Shown here in pieces: positions 48,961 through 59,894 of a DNA stretch of 64,000 bases. The notes under the pieces are model-generated. The model ran no database searches and was not told the DNA's origin. It was given only the letters and a program-made list of their open reading frames with translations. Position 1 is the first letter of the stretch. The number at the start of each line of letters is the position of its first letter. Source of the DNA: Lepidostoma basale (Eukaryota > Arthropoda > Insecta > Trichoptera > Lepidostomatidae); NCBI GenBank assembly GCA_022606425.2, contig JAHDVF020001251.1, positions 2,528,501 through 2,592,500 of the forward strand, given 5' to 3'. Both the position numbers and the translations under genes were made by a program.

Positions 48961-49335
48961 TGAAAAAGAACCTTTCTACATCATTAAGAATGGTCTTTTT
49001 GTCCTCGATAGATATCTCCGACAGCACAGATTGTTTTACCTATCGGCCGCCAGAACCAATCTGCCTCTGGTGAAACCGGTGGGAAGAACAATTAGTCTGC
49101 TGAACTCGGTCTCCTCGGAGATCGACGTCTTTCATATTAGTAAAAGTACGTTCAGGAGACAAATATTCTCGACTTTAGAAAGTATCTTGCCTTCCTAATG
49201 TCGAACCATCACTAATGCATTCCTGGTATTTGTTGTATGTATATAATATTTTACCTGTACTCAATAGATGCCTTAAATATTTTTGCTGTTTGTAATGTCT
49301 TTTGAGTAAATAAACTGATTTGATTGATTGATTGA
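48961..49335 (+). pseudogene. Jockey-like RT C-terminus with (TGATT)n tail
   Basis: GLFVLDRYLRQHRLFYLSAA, RTNLPLVKPVGRTISLLNSV, SSEIDVFHISKSTFRRQIFS, stop 49196-49198, 3' UTR with ATAAACTGATTTGATTGATT. Homologous to 53740-54245 and 56719-57420. Only the last ~90 codons survive. Confidence 0.7.
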
Positions 49336-49339
49336 TTGA

Positions 49340-49495
49340 TTGAATACTATAGAAATGAGACCACTGAGATGGTTTGAATATATGGAACGAATGTGCGAGA
49401 GAAGAATGGTTAAAATGTTGTATACTAGCAGTGTGAGTGGAGAGAGAAGCCGGGAAAAACCAAGAGAAAAATGTAAAGGAATCTAGAGAGGTATA
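49340..49495 (+). pseudogene. RTE-like internal fragment
   Basis: RNETTEMV-like then EYMERMCERRMVKMLYTSSV, SGERSREKPREKC: the segment before the GRPRKTWHDQ block of the (GTTA)n family. It is joined directly to the tail of the preceding Jockey-like fragment. Confidence 0.55.
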
Positions 49496-49539
49496 AATAA
49501 TAAATAATAATAAATTGGATAATTTATAAAGCGCCATTT

Positions 49540-50300
49540 TTATGAATTACTCATCTCAAGGGCGCTGTAGAATGTGTTCTGTTTTATCAACTAGATAATT
49601 ATAAGAATAATAATGATAACAATAATAATAAACATATTTAGTATGAGGGCTGCACCTGACGAAGTCGATCAGCCCTTCCTCTCAGGAAATGATCATTTGA
49701 AAAGGTGCGTTTTGAGTCTCGATCTAAACTCTGATTGATTCTGAATACACTTAGAGTCTGCTGGGAGATTGTTCCAGGCTGAAGGGCCGGCTACCGCGAA
49801 GGCTCGGTCGCCAAAGTTTGTGCTTGGACAGCGTTTTGGCACAGTCAATCTACCGATCGCAGAAGACTTAGCTGATCGCAATGTAGACTGTCTAGCATTA
49901 AGGTTCTCGTTGATGCAGAGTTCAGATATATAATCTGGTGCCATTCCATGCAACACCTTATAGACCGTCCAGCAGAGCTTGTATTGTATCCTTTCTGGAC
50001 ATTTCAGCCAGTGGAGCTCCTTATGATTCTGTGTTATGTGACAACTCTTTGGCACACCCCTTATCAGTCTTGCTGCTGTATTGAATGCAGACTGGAGTTT
50101 ATTTGTTTGCTGTTTGGGGATGTTGGCGTCGACACCATTGCAGTAATCTAGTCGGGACACGACGAAGGAATTGATTAATGTTTTAAAACTGTAAATGGGA
50201 ATATTTCTTTTTATGGATCTTAATTGCCTTAGATGAAAGGAGCAGTTTCTGAATGTTTTATTGATTTGAGTTTTCAATGAAAGATCAGTCTCAAGATGGA
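49540..50300 (-). pseudogene. L2/CR1-like RT C-terminal fragment
   Basis: 194-codon open frame (49693-50277): FKTLINSFVVSRLDYCNGVD, KLQSAFNTAARLIRGVPKSC, KELHWLKCPERIQYKLCWTV, YKVLHGMAPDYISELC, NFGDRAFAVAGPSAWNNLPA, FRSRLKTHLF. This is the very conserved C-terminal block of L2/CR1-group elements. Catalytic RT and endonuclease are absent. The 3' UTR ends near 49600 in an AATAATAATAA-type microsatellite. Confidence 0.8.
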
Positions 50301-50404
50301 CGCCAAGAAGTTATTTTGCTTTTTTAGGAGAGATATCTGTGTCGGATGCCTAGATACTGGGGAGCGATCAATTAAGTTTTGGCGCTTCGTAGAAGCAGTC
50401 CGAA

Positions 50405-50490
50405 GAAATTCTCAGGACAGAGCAGTATGACGGTCCATCCTCTCTGCCTACCCCTCCGTAGAAATGGCGTGATGATTTGATAGTTGGTTG
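50405..50490 (+). mobile_element. RTE-like 3' end fragment
   Basis: CAGGACAGAGCAGTATGACG then CCATCCTCTCTGCCTACCCC and GAAATGGCGTGATG, the end of the AYPSGEMA type. The tail is GATTTGATAGTTGGTTGG, diverged from GTTA repeats. Confidence 0.6.
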
Positions 50491-50689
50491 GTTCAAAATA
50501 TAAAGAACAGATAATTAATGACATTAATCGCAAATGTAAATAAATATATATTTTTGTATAAAAATATCTTACCAGTTTTCCCATTTTGGTTTTACATGTA
50601 TGACATTTGATAATGCCTTAGCAAGGCGTCTATAGCATTTTAGAAAATGAATATTAAATATTTGTTCAACTTAACTTTACTGGCTTAAG

Positions 50690-51085
50690 AGTACAGAAAG
50701 AATCCTGTACAATCTCTGCTGAACATTCTTCAAACCGCTACATGGAATGGCACCAAGTATTATATCCGAACTCTGTATAACGGACAGCCTAAATCACCTG
50801 CAATAGGAAGATTAGATGAGCGGAAGCGTTCCTCTTGGGGATCGAGCCTTTGTGGTAGCCGGCCCATCAGCTTGGAACAATCTCCCTTCATACCTTAGAT
50901 ACATGAATGATCCGACAGATTTCAGATGTAAGCTGAAAACCCATATTTTTCATATTTCATAACCAATTTAAAACTTGTATATTTTGTTCTCTTATACTTT
51001 CTAACCGATCGCGAATACCAAATGCAGTGTTCATATTTAGATTTTTAGATTTAAAACACATCTTAATGCGCCCTTGAGGTGATTA
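50690..51085 (+). pseudogene. L2/CR1-like RT C-terminal fragment, plus strand
   Basis: GDRAFVVAGPSAWNNLPSYL, then FRCKLKTHIFHIS and stop near 50960. Same family block as 49540-50300 but opposite orientation and shorter, with frameshifts before GDRAF. Confidence 0.65.
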
Positions 51086-51092
51086 TCATTAT

Positions 51093-51720
51093 AAACTAAC
51101 TAACTAACCATCATGCCGTCTCTCCGAAGGGGTAGGCAGAAAGAATGGACTGCCACACTTTTCTTTCCTGACACATTTCTCTCGATTCCATAACTTTCAT
51201 ACATCGTGTCATGCACGCGCGTCGATTTCTCTGACTCCTCGCGTGGCCGACATTCAATATTTGATTTATTTGTAGTGCCATTCCTCTATTTCTAGTTCCA
51301 TTTACATCGTTAACATATACTCTTTTTACCATTCTTTCTTCTTTCATTCTTTCCACGTGTCCAAACTATCTTAATGATCATTTCATTATTTTCTTCATAA
51401 CACCATCATTCACACCGCATTCACTTCTTATATTTACATTCGACACTCTATCATACACAGAGTATCTACACATTCGTCTAAGGGGTCTCATTTCTACTGC
51501 ATTTATTCTGCTTTCATCCTTCAGTCTTTGCCCGTTCCATGCTTCGCTTCCATACATAAGGGTCGGTACAAGAGCACCATTGTGCACTGCCATTTTAGCT
51601 TTTTTGGATAGGTTTTTGTTTGCAATGACAACTTTAAGTGCACCATTCACTTTGTTGCCTGCCCCAACCTCTCCTTCGATGTCCCTCTCCACTGGTTACA
51701 CAATTTAACACATTATATAA
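51093..51720 (-). pseudogene. RTE-like 3' fragment, minus strand
   Basis: The AACTAACTAACTAACC tail precedes codons for YPFGETA, VWQSILS, RGMALQINQILN, MERMKEERMVKRVYVNDVNG, then RMCRYSVYDRVSNVNIRSEC and AKMAVHNGALVPTLMYGSEA. Deletion of the RPRKTWHDQ block and frameshifts. Bordered at 51725 by the mariner. Confidence 0.75.
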
Positions 51721-51726
51721 GAGATA

Positions 51727-52984
51727 CGAGGGGCGTTCAATATATTCTCGATATGGGTATGAAGGAAAAGACTTAGATTAATAGTCATTTTTAATATCTA
51801 TGCACTTCTTACTTCTAGCAATCAATTTATTTAAACCCTCAAAATATAATGATTCCGGTTTGTTATCAAAATCGCCGCTTTTATCGAGTCATCGTCGTCA
51901 AATCGTTTCCACGAATATTTTTCTTTAGATTTGGGAATATAAAAAAATTACATGGTGCCAGGTCTGGACAATATGGTGGGTAATTGATTTTTGCAAAACC
52001 ACATTCACGAACTGCAGCCTTTGCAACTTGAGCCTTGTGCACCGGTGCATTGTCGTGGAGGAGAGGATCCCTCTGGCCGATTTCCCCCGCCTTTTCTCTT
52101 TGATCGCCTCCCACAACTGATAAAGGATGCTAGAGTAGTATTTTCTGGTGATATTGATACCCTTTTTCTTGTAATCTATCAGCTAATTCCCTGGGAATCC
52201 TAGAAAACTGTAGCCACGACCTTCCCTGCGGATTGTGTCGCCTTGAACTTCTTTGGGTGCTTTGTACCTTTTTGGTGCCATTGCATGGACTCCTGCTTAC
52301 TCTCAAAATCATAGTAATGAACCCAGGTATCATCCCCAGTAACAATTTTGTCAATAGTTTCTTTAGAATTTTCACTACAGAGCTCCAAAAATCCTTTGCA
52401 ACTTTGTATGCGGTGAGATTTTTGAAGTGGCGTTAGGAATCTCGGCACCCATCTTGCACTGACTTTTAACATGTGTAGGCGGTCGTATCAAATAGAAACA
52501 ATGGTACCAGTGGATAGGCTAGTAATCTCGGCTATCTTTTGCACCTTCATTCTGGCATCTTTCAGTACTAAATTTTCTATTTTCTCCACATTTTCTGTTT
52601 ACTGGCCTCGATTGGCCGACCAGATCGCTCGTCATCTTCTATGCTCTCTCTGCCCCTCTTCAATTCACTGTACCACTTTTGAACTGTTGATAATGGAGGA
52701 GCAGACTCCCCGCAAACTTCTGATATCTCTTTGTGGATGGTTTTCTGATTTTTTCCTTGTTTGGTGAGGAATTTTATAACAGCACGGTACTCGAGTTTGT
52801 TTAACTTTACAAAATGTCTCATCTTGCTTGTGTTTCGGGGACAGCTACACAATGACTAATGATCCGTTTGTTATGAAACTTGGTACTTATACTACTAATG
52901 ATTGCAATGTAACGAGGTAATTAACTATTCATTCATAGTTGCACTCCTTCATATCGATACCGAGAATATATTGAACGCCCCGTG
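51727..52984 (-). mobile_element. Near-complete mariner element, inactive
   Basis: Terminal inverted repeats of ~38 bp include GGGGCGTTCAATATATTCTC at both ends, flanked by TA (51725-51726, 52985-52986); total 1258 bp. Transposase on the minus strand is split by frameshifts: MRHFVKLNKLEYRAVIKFLT, LSTVQKWYSELKRGRESIED, KIVTGDDTWVHYYD (Asp 1), LLHDNAPVHK (Asp 2), YPPYCPDLAPCNFFIFPNLK (Asp 3). All domains are present in order, so this copy died by small mutations. Confidence 0.85.
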
Positions 52985-53279
52985 TACATGCTTTTTTAGG
53001 GTATCTTATTGATCTTTCATTATTTTGTTCATAACAATAACATTCGTAATGTGTGGACACTCCGTATAATGGAGTGTCCAATGAAAATATTATTGTTGTT
53101 ATTATTATTATTATATTTTGCATTTCAGATGGGGTACCTTCAAGTACAGCACTATGCATCTGTGTCGTCTACCTGTAACAAACGGGTGACTGACACACTC
53201 TTCATCTTAGCCCCGGTCATTATCAAATAACATTTTATTTATAAAACAATTGGATATTAGTTCAAAGTAAAAAGAATAG

Positions 53280-53480
53280 TAATTACGAGTGACCCAAAGA
53301 GCCATGGAAAGAGCCATGTTGGGAATAAGCCTAAGAGACAGAGTCTGAAACGATACGGTGAGAGAGAAAAAACAAAAGTCACTGACATCATCCACCGAGT
53401 GGCGACTTTAAAATGGCAATGGGCAGATCACGTAGCCAGAAGCTCAGATGAAAAATGGACAAGAACACTGCTGACTTGGA
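53280..53480 (+). pseudogene. RTE-like C-terminal fragment of a different family
   Basis: TSDPKSHGKSHVG region read in frame as RVTQRAMERAMLGISLRDRV, then KVTDIIHRVATLKWQWADHV, ARSSDEKWTRTLLTWRPW. This matches the well-known C-terminus of insect endonuclease/reverse-transcriptase ORFs. One stop after RDRV. Confidence 0.65.
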
Positions 53481-53695
53481 GACCGTGGACGGCAAAGAGA
53501 AGTGCAGGGCTTTAAATGTAAGTCCCGGATGGACCGGGGACAAGCCCAGGGAGTGTACGAGTGAGGCTGACAAAAGGGCGCCGCTACGCCCTATAACAGC
53601 CTCGGGTATGTGGCGGGAACTTCTATATCAGTATCTTCCTCGAATATCAAAGATTCAATAAACACACTTGAGATGGCAACTTATTAAATCTGCCT
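53481..53695 (+). repeat. Repeat fragment shared with 55000-55140
   Basis: Codons NVSPGWTGDKPRECTSEADK, RAPLRPITASG occur here, and NVSPVWMSGGPRDCLSKANE, GAPLRPLTASG on the minus strand at 55000-55140. Two diverged copies of one repeat, probably untranslated. Family unknown. Confidence 0.5.
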
Positions 53696-53699
53696 AAAG

Positions 53700-54260
53700 T
53701 CAGTTGCCGCGGGCAGTGTTTACACACCAATTGTGCTTAAGATGTTATTTCGAACATGGACCCCATACAGAAGACACATTTCTTATTTTGGGAATGCTCG
53801 GAACCAATTATCTACAGCTTCGAAGAGATGGACATCTAATAACCCATTTCTTCAGATTAATTAGGGGATACTTCGAGAACTCGGCCGTACTGGAGGATGT
53901 TGGTCTTTTTGTCCCCGATAGATATCTCCGACAGCGACAGCACAGATTGTTTTACCTACCGGCCGCCAGAACCAATCTGCCTCTGGTGACACCGGTGGGA
54001 AGAGCAATTAGTCTGCTGAACGCGGTCTCCTCAGAGATCGATGTCTTTCATGTTAGTGAAAGTACGTTCAGAAGGCAAATACTCTTAATTCTGGAGAGTA
54101 TCCTGTCTTCCTAATGTTGAACCATCTCTCATGCGTTTCTGGTAGTATACTATACATAATATATTATTTTACCTGTTCTCAATAGATGCCTTAAAAATAA
54201 ATTTTGTAATGTCTGTTGATGAAATAATCTGATTTGATTTTATTTGATTTGATAAAATTA
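53700..54260 (+). pseudogene. Jockey-like RT C-terminus with TTTGATTT tail
   Basis: LGMLGTNYLQLRRDGHLITH, FFRLIRGYFENSAVLEDVGL, FVPDRYLRQRQHRLFYLPAA, RTNLPLVTPVGRAISLLNAV, ending ILESILSS and stop at 54112-54114. 3' tail TTTGATTTTATTTGATTTGA. Related to 48961 and 56719 copies. Confidence 0.75.
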
Positions 54261-54377
54261 AAGGTGTTCAGAAATGAATCTAAAGTTTCAAATTTAAAAC
54301 GTTTGTTTATTTAAGCAACACAGAATGAAATCTTGACGCTGTAGATAGAAAAATAAATTTAACTAACTAACCAATAC

Positions 54378-54940
54378 ACAAGGATCACAAGGAAATCGAA
54401 AGAAGAATCACAATTGGTAACAAAACATTCTTCTCTCTACTACCAGCGCTCAAATCAAGAAACGTACACTGGAAAACCAAAATCATCCTGTATAAAACAA
54501 TCATCCGAACAGTGACCTATGGGTGTGAGGCGTGGACAATGACAGCGAAATCTGCAGAGCGACTGGATACTTTTGAGAGAAGGGTGCTACGCAGAATTCT
54601 GGGGCCTGTGAATGACGGTGAAGGCTGGAGAGTGCGGCATAATGACGAGCTGTACAATATTTACAAAGCTCCCAGTCTCTCCACACAGGTCAGACTAAAT
54701 AGACTGAGATGGGCCGGTCACGTGCAGAGGATGCCGTCATCGCGAACCCCAAAAAGATTGCTGGAGTGGCACCCAGGTGGTAGAAGACCAATTGGACGAC
54801 CAAGGCTGCGATGGGAGAGATGGAACAAGATTGTTAAGAATGTCAGATTGGAGGGTCGAAGCGGAGGACAGGAGGAGTTGGAGGCGAAGAATACTGGAGG
54901 CTAAGGCTCGATATGGGCTGTAGGGCCATCGAAGAAGAAG
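54378..54940 (+). mobile_element. Non-LTR retrotransposon 3' fragment with (GAA)n tail and 13-bp TSD
   Basis: LKSRNVHWKTKIILYKTIIR, TVTYGCEAWTMTAKSAERLD, TFERRVLRRILGP, RLRWAGHVQRMPSSRTPKRL, GRRPIGRPRLRWERW, then a GCCATCGAAGAAGAAG tail. AACTAACCAATAC flanks it at 54365-54377 and 54941-54953. Its landing site is the (CTAA)n end of an older minus-strand RTE-like tail (54349-54364 plus 54954-54985). 5'-truncated. Confidence 0.8.
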
Positions 54941-54953
54941 AACTAACCAATAC

Positions 54954-55140
54954 GCGGTCTCCCGAAGGGGTCTTTTTCTCTTCTCTAAGTGCCGTCTCCT
55001 CTGCGAAAGTTGGCATAAAAGATTACCCGAAGCTGTTAAAGGACGCAGCGGCGCCCCTTCATTAGCTTTGCTCAAACAATCCCTAGGCCCGCCACTCATC
55101 CACACAGGACTTACGTTAGCTGGAGAATGCACCATTCCAG
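54954..55140 (-). repeat. RTE-tail remnant and repeat shared with 53481-53695
   Basis: GCGGTCTCCCGAAGGGGTC is the outer part of the split RTE-like tail. The following minus-strand codons (55000-55140) match the repeat described at 53481-53695. Confidence 0.45.
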
Positions 55141-55849
55141 AAAACAAAGCAAATGGCTAAAAGGGTATCTAGGCCACATTTGATCCAGTTTAATTTCAAT
55201 CCACTTCTATGTCCCAATCTCACAAAACAAAGCAAAATATGGTACATGATTTTATGGGCTATTATAAAATTGTGACAGAGTGTGAGATGGGAGAGAAAAC
55301 TTGGAATGATGAAAGATAAATAAAAAAATCTTAAGTAAATAGAGAAAACAGTCATGGAAACTAGGGACAGCAACACAGGGAACCTAACATTTTAAAGTGT
55401 ATAATTTAAAAAGGAAATTGATCCAAGAGGAAAGAACGGGGCCCCGCAAGGTGCCCCCTCTCCCACGGCGAGGAGTTCGACACCCCCTTAAAGGGGCGAA
55501 TGTACGACACAAGACGGAAATGCGAAAGTTGCCAATCATTAGGGCTATTTTCGTCTTGTTGACTGCGGCTCTGAACTACTATGTGGTGCTGCTTCTGATC
55601 CACAGTCTTAAATTGTGCAGCCAAGAGATTCTTCTCCGACCTGGTCCTCTTCTTTCTGGTATTTTTTCCTGAATTGTCGATTATCTGGTAGGAGTTGGTA
55701 TTTTTCTCCTCTCATTGCGTGACCAAAGTGTTGCAGTTTCCTTGTTTTCATACTGTCGAGCAACTCCAGATGATTTTTCATCCATTGGAGAACAATCTCA
55801 CTGCAAAGTCACTCCAAGTTATACGAGTATTAAGTATTTTTCTATACTT
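55141..55849. other. Spacer with no recognised feature
   Basis: I see short overlapping frames on both strands but no motif, repeat end or splice-like structure worth naming. Confidence 0.4.
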
Positions 55850-56545
55850 CTAGTCCCGAACCTTATGTATGGAAGTGAAGCTTGAAGTTGACAGAAGAAG
55901 GATGAAAGTATGATAAATGCCGTAGAAATGAGGTCACTCACTGTGCGGAAAAACAATGTATGAATGCGTGATAAATAAAATCCTTCCTGTCTACCCTATC
56001 GGGTAGACAGGAAGAATGAATTTCCTGACATGCATCGCTTGCTTCCTCAACATTCATACATCATGTCATGCATGCACGTAGATTTCTCTGACTCCTCATG
56101 TATCCGACATTAAATATTTGATATATTAGATCGTGCTACATTTTCCTTGGTCTCCCTCTATTTCTAGTTCCGTTTACATCGATAAAATAGACTTTTTTTA
56201 CCATTCTTTCTTCATTCATTCTTTCCAAGTGTCCACACCATCTTGTTCATTATTTTGTTCAAATCACTTTCATTCACTTCTTATATTTTCATTGGACACT
56301 TTCATACGCAGATTTTCTACACACTCGTCTAAGAGATCTCATTTCTACTGCATTTATTCTACTTTCATCCTTCTTTTGCCAGTTCTGTACTTCACTTCCA
56401 TACATAAGGGTCGGTACAAGAACACTATTGTGCACTACCATTTTAGCTTTTTTGTATAGGCTTTCGTTTGCGATGACAACTACTGCCCCAACCCTTCTTT
56501 CAATATCCCTCTCCAATCGCCCATTCTGTGTTCTTGTAAACATCT
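55850..56545. pseudogene. Two RTE-like fragments in head-on orientation
   Basis: The plus-strand piece 55850-55980 reads LMYGSEA-type then DESMINAVEMRSL. The minus-strand piece 56001-56545 reads MFTRTQNGRLERDIERRVGA, VVIANESLYKKAKMVVHNSV, LVPTLMYGSEVQNWQKKDES, INAVEMRSLRRVCRK. They meet at a perfect 13-bp inverted repeat (55984-55996 with 56001-56013, loop TATC). Confidence 0.65.
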
Positions 56546-56718
56546 AAATAAACAAACTCATCTACTTGTTCCAGATTTTCACCAAATAAACCAATGAAAT
56601 TAAAAGAGGACGATAGCAGGCAAGACACCGAGGGATCGCGTGAGGAACACCAGAATAAGAGAGATGTGTGAGGTTGAGGATACTATAAGATGGAGCAGAC
56701 AGTGAAAAAGGGACTAGT

Positions 56719-57420
56719 ATGGTCATGAAAATGTTGGGATTTATTCTCCGAACTGGTAGAGTTTTCAAGAATCCCTATGTTTTGCGAATTTCGTATAACT
56801 CATTGGTCCGGAGCCGGCTCGAGTGTGGCTCGGTGATATGGAGTCCCCACGAGGCGAGATACTCGCTCATGTTAGAGAGGGTTCAAAAAAGATTTCTGAG
56901 ATATCTCTACATGAGGGAGTTTGGTAGCTATCCGTGGCTTTATCCCACTGCATTCCTCTTGGGCATGCTGGGGACCAAAAGTTTACAGATAAGAAGGGAT
57001 GGGTGCACACTTACCCATTTCTTCAGACTTATCAGGGGATTCTTTGAGAATTCCGCCATCTTGGAGGCTATCCATCTTTATGTTCCGGATGGTTATCTTC
57101 GACAGCGTCAGCACAGACTGTTTTATCTCCCAACATGCAGAACCAACCTGCCTCTGGTGATACCGGTGGGGAGAGCAATCAAACTGCTGAACATGATCGC
57201 TTCGGAGATCGATGTCTTTCATATTCGTGAAAGTACATTCAGAAGACAAATACTCTTGACTTTGGAGTGTATCTTGTATTCCTAATGTCGAACCATCTCT
57301 CATGCGTTCCTGGTATTATATATTTATTATGTTTTACCTGTTCTCAATAGATGCCTTAAACTATAAAAAATGTTTGTAATGTCTTTTGAGAAAATAAACT
57401 GATTTGATTTGAATTTTAAT
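56719..57420 (+). pseudogene. Jockey-like RT C-terminal fragment, best copy
   Basis: 188-codon open frame: LRISYNSLVRSRLECGSVIW, SPHEARYSLMLERVQKRFLR, YLYMREFGSYPWLYPTAFLL, GMLGTKSLQIRRDGCTLTHF, FRLIRGFFENSAILEAIHLY, VPDGYLRQRQHRLFYLPTCR, TNLPLVIPVGRAIKLLN. Stop 57283-57285. 3' UTR ends ATAAACTGATTTGATTTGAA. The catalytic part is absent. Confidence 0.75.
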
Positions 57421-57640
57421 TTGAATGTTCAAAGAATGGACACCACCAGACTCCCCTATATTGCATTGCATAATCAGCCTCATGGGAGACCTCCTAAAAG
57501 ATGGAAGGACAGTTGGGAGTCTACCTCACAGGAGGAGCAACACTCTGGAGAACAGATCACATAGGTCTACAATAAGGATGACATGATAGATAAGACAAGA
57601 TGACATGATATGCCATCAATTTTACTACAATATTTTTGAT
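57421..57640 (+). pseudogene. Non-LTR tail fragment (PPKRWKDSWEST type)
   Basis: RMDTTRLPYIALHNQPHGRP, PKRWKDSWESTSQEEQ, followed by a GATGACATGAT-type tail repeated at 57576-57615. Same family as 45360-45559. Confidence 0.5.
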
Positions 57641-57649
57641 ATTTCGTGC

Positions 57650-58050
57650 ATAATTCAAATTCGAACTGCTTACTCCTTGGGGCAATGCCACCAATGTATG
57701 GCGCCATTGGTTACATAATTGGCAACATCTCTTGGGTATGCTAGGGTATAACTCCCTTGAACTAAGGTGGGAAGGGCTTACAGCGACGCATTTTTTCTAG
57801 CTCATTCGGGGCTCTATTGAGAAACCCTATGTTCTGGAACAAATAGGTCTTTGTGTACCTGCGACAGCACCAACATCAATAATTGTTCTCTGCTCTGTCA
57901 CGCATAACCAACCTGCTTTGGTGATGCCAGTTGAAAGAGCAATTCGGAAGTTGAATTAAATCGTCTCGGAATTGGACATTTTAAGTGTCAGTGAGGCAGT
58001 GCTCATAAAACATATATTACCAATTCCAGAAAGAGATTCCCGATGTTGGC
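57650..58050 (+). pseudogene. Diverged Jockey-like RT C-terminal fragment
   Basis: LLGMLGYNSLELRWEGLTAT, HFF-stop-LIRGSIEKPYVLEQIG, LVMPVERAIRKLN: an older, more decayed relative of 56719-57420, with stops. Confidence 0.55.
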
Positions 58051-58115
58051 GCCTCCAAGCCTTAGGTATTCCCCTGATGTTTGGCGCCTCCTAGCCTAAC
58101 TTAGGTATTCCCTGG
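58042..58115. repeat. Two-copy tandem repeat
   Basis: GATGTT(T)GGCGCCTCC(A/T)AGCCT...TTAGGTATTCCC occurs twice, the second with a 5-6 bp insertion. 58116-58580 shows nothing further. Confidence 0.6.
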
Positions 58116-58580
58116 TGATGGAATGCGGCTGGCCACGTGGCCAGTTGCCCGCGATGTGTGTCAGGAACTCCGCGTCCGTTCCCGCGCAGTGATCTGAACT
58201 CCTACAAGACTGAATGTATATTTAGACCAGCCGCCTGTAATACCGTCAGCCCGCCTCGAGTGCTTCTCAAAATATATTTTAAAACACTTGTTTCGTGTTA
58301 AAATAAAGTAATTTAGCGAAAAATATATATGGCTAATGTTGTACTGAATCGTATGTATGGCAGTAAATAAATCGAATCAAATAATGATACTATACAACGT
58401 CATAATTTAAAGTAATTCGTTATTTATTTATTTAATTATTTCAAATATCTGGTTTCCCGGCTAATGGTGTCTGGAAATTCCTATTTTTCTGGCAAATATT
58501 ATTATTATTAACTTAAAAACTCATATCATCTATGATTTTGTGATGTTTCAAAAAAACATATACGTACACATGTATAATTA

Positions 58581-59020
58581 TTAGGTTGGGGGAAAAGTAA
58601 TTTCGCATTTTTCACTTTATTTCAATGTTTTATAAAAAGTGTTACAATCATCCGATTTAATTCAAATATGCACCGTTCTGTTTGATAACTTGTTGCCAGC
58701 GAGGATTCAACTTCATAATGCCCCTCTCATAGATGCCGTTGTCTCTATTGGCAAAAAACTCGGACAATCAATTTTCACAGGCCAAATTGAGGCCAAATTT
58801 GTACTCCCAAGCGCGTTGGCCATAGACAGGAACAGGTGATAGTCACTTGGTGCCAGATCCGGACTATAGGGTGGATGCATAAGAACTTCCCATCGGAGCT
58901 TCTGGCACCTCATTAAAGACGTGTGTGGCCTGGCGTTGCCCTTATGAAACACAATTCTTCTCCTATTCACCAATGCTGACCGCTTCTGTTCGACCGCCAG
59001 CCAAAATACCATTCTGAAAT
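58581..59020 (-). pseudogene. mariner C-terminal fragment with 3' inverted repeat
   Basis: The inverted repeat TTAGGTTGGGGGAAAAGTAA begins right after TA (58579-58580). The minus strand encodes LAVEQKRSALVNRRRIVFHK, GNARPHTSL (second-Asp block, Asp changed to Gly), VLMHPPYSPDLAPSDYHLFL (third Asp). The 5' two-thirds are missing. Confidence 0.8.
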
Positions 59021-59408
59021 AAAAAAAAATACTCTCGAAGTTGAATATATGTTTTGATGATTTCACACCAGGTTCGTCTTTCTCCTTAGGATTATTTATT
59101 AAATATTAATTACTTAACAATTGAAGTATCGACGTATCTTATTTATAACAACATGAGTAAGTATAATATATAAAACACAGTTTCACTGGATACGTGGATA
59201 CGTGTAACCTAATTTCGGTGGATACGTGTAACCTAAATTTAATAAACACAAAAGTCCGGATCGTCCATGTCAACATGTGCAACATCGGAAAACATTATGT
59301 GTTATTACATTATGTGCTAAATTTAAAAAACGGTGGATTCGTGGAACATAAATTAAATAGACAAATGTGCACCATCTAAAAATAACATTTTGCATTAAAT
59401 TATTTTTA

Positions 59409-59639
59409 TTTTGTTATTTTATTTTATATCATTGTATTTTTATATTATTTGTTTTAGATTTATTTTGTGGATGTTGGAAGATCGAAGTGTGCGCGGGAGA
59501 TGCCTATTGGTGGCGATGAGGTTCGCAACCCATCACACCGCGTCTCCCGCGGGGCGAAAAGAGAAGGATGGAGTGCCGTATCGGTTAAAGTGTGACGGTC
59601 CATTCTTTCTGCCTACCCTTTCGGGGAGACGGCGTGATG

Positions 59640-59670
<31 letters not shown>
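59409..59670 (+). mobile_element. SINE-like element with RTE-type 3' tail (copy 1)
   Basis: About 240 bp: an AT-rich start, a GTGTGCGCGGGAGATGCCTA-type unique head, GATGAGGTTCGCAACCCATC, then CCATTCTTTCTGCCTACCCT and a (GTTA)n tail identical in type to the RTE-like family. A second copy with the same 5' start is at 63072-63325, so this is a defined unit and not a random RTE truncation. GGTTCGCAACC is close to a pol III B box, but a proper A box was not seen. Confidence 0.6.
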
Positions 59671-59672
<2 letters not shown>

Positions 59673-59894
59673 ACTACATTTTTCTTTTTTTTTAATTTAA
59701 AAGGAAATTTTTTAGCGGGTAATATTTTGTGTATGAAAGGGGGGCCATGGGTTAAAAAAGTTTGTGAATCTATGATCTTAATCATTCAGGGACCTATTTT
59801 TAACACACATAAAAAAATTCGTTAAAATCGGTCCAGTCATTTATGAGGAGTTCAACTACATACGCCGGTATAAAATAATTATATATTAATTATA
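59671..59894. other. Short unassigned spacer
   Basis: AT-rich, no gene or repeat end recognised. Confidence 0.35.
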
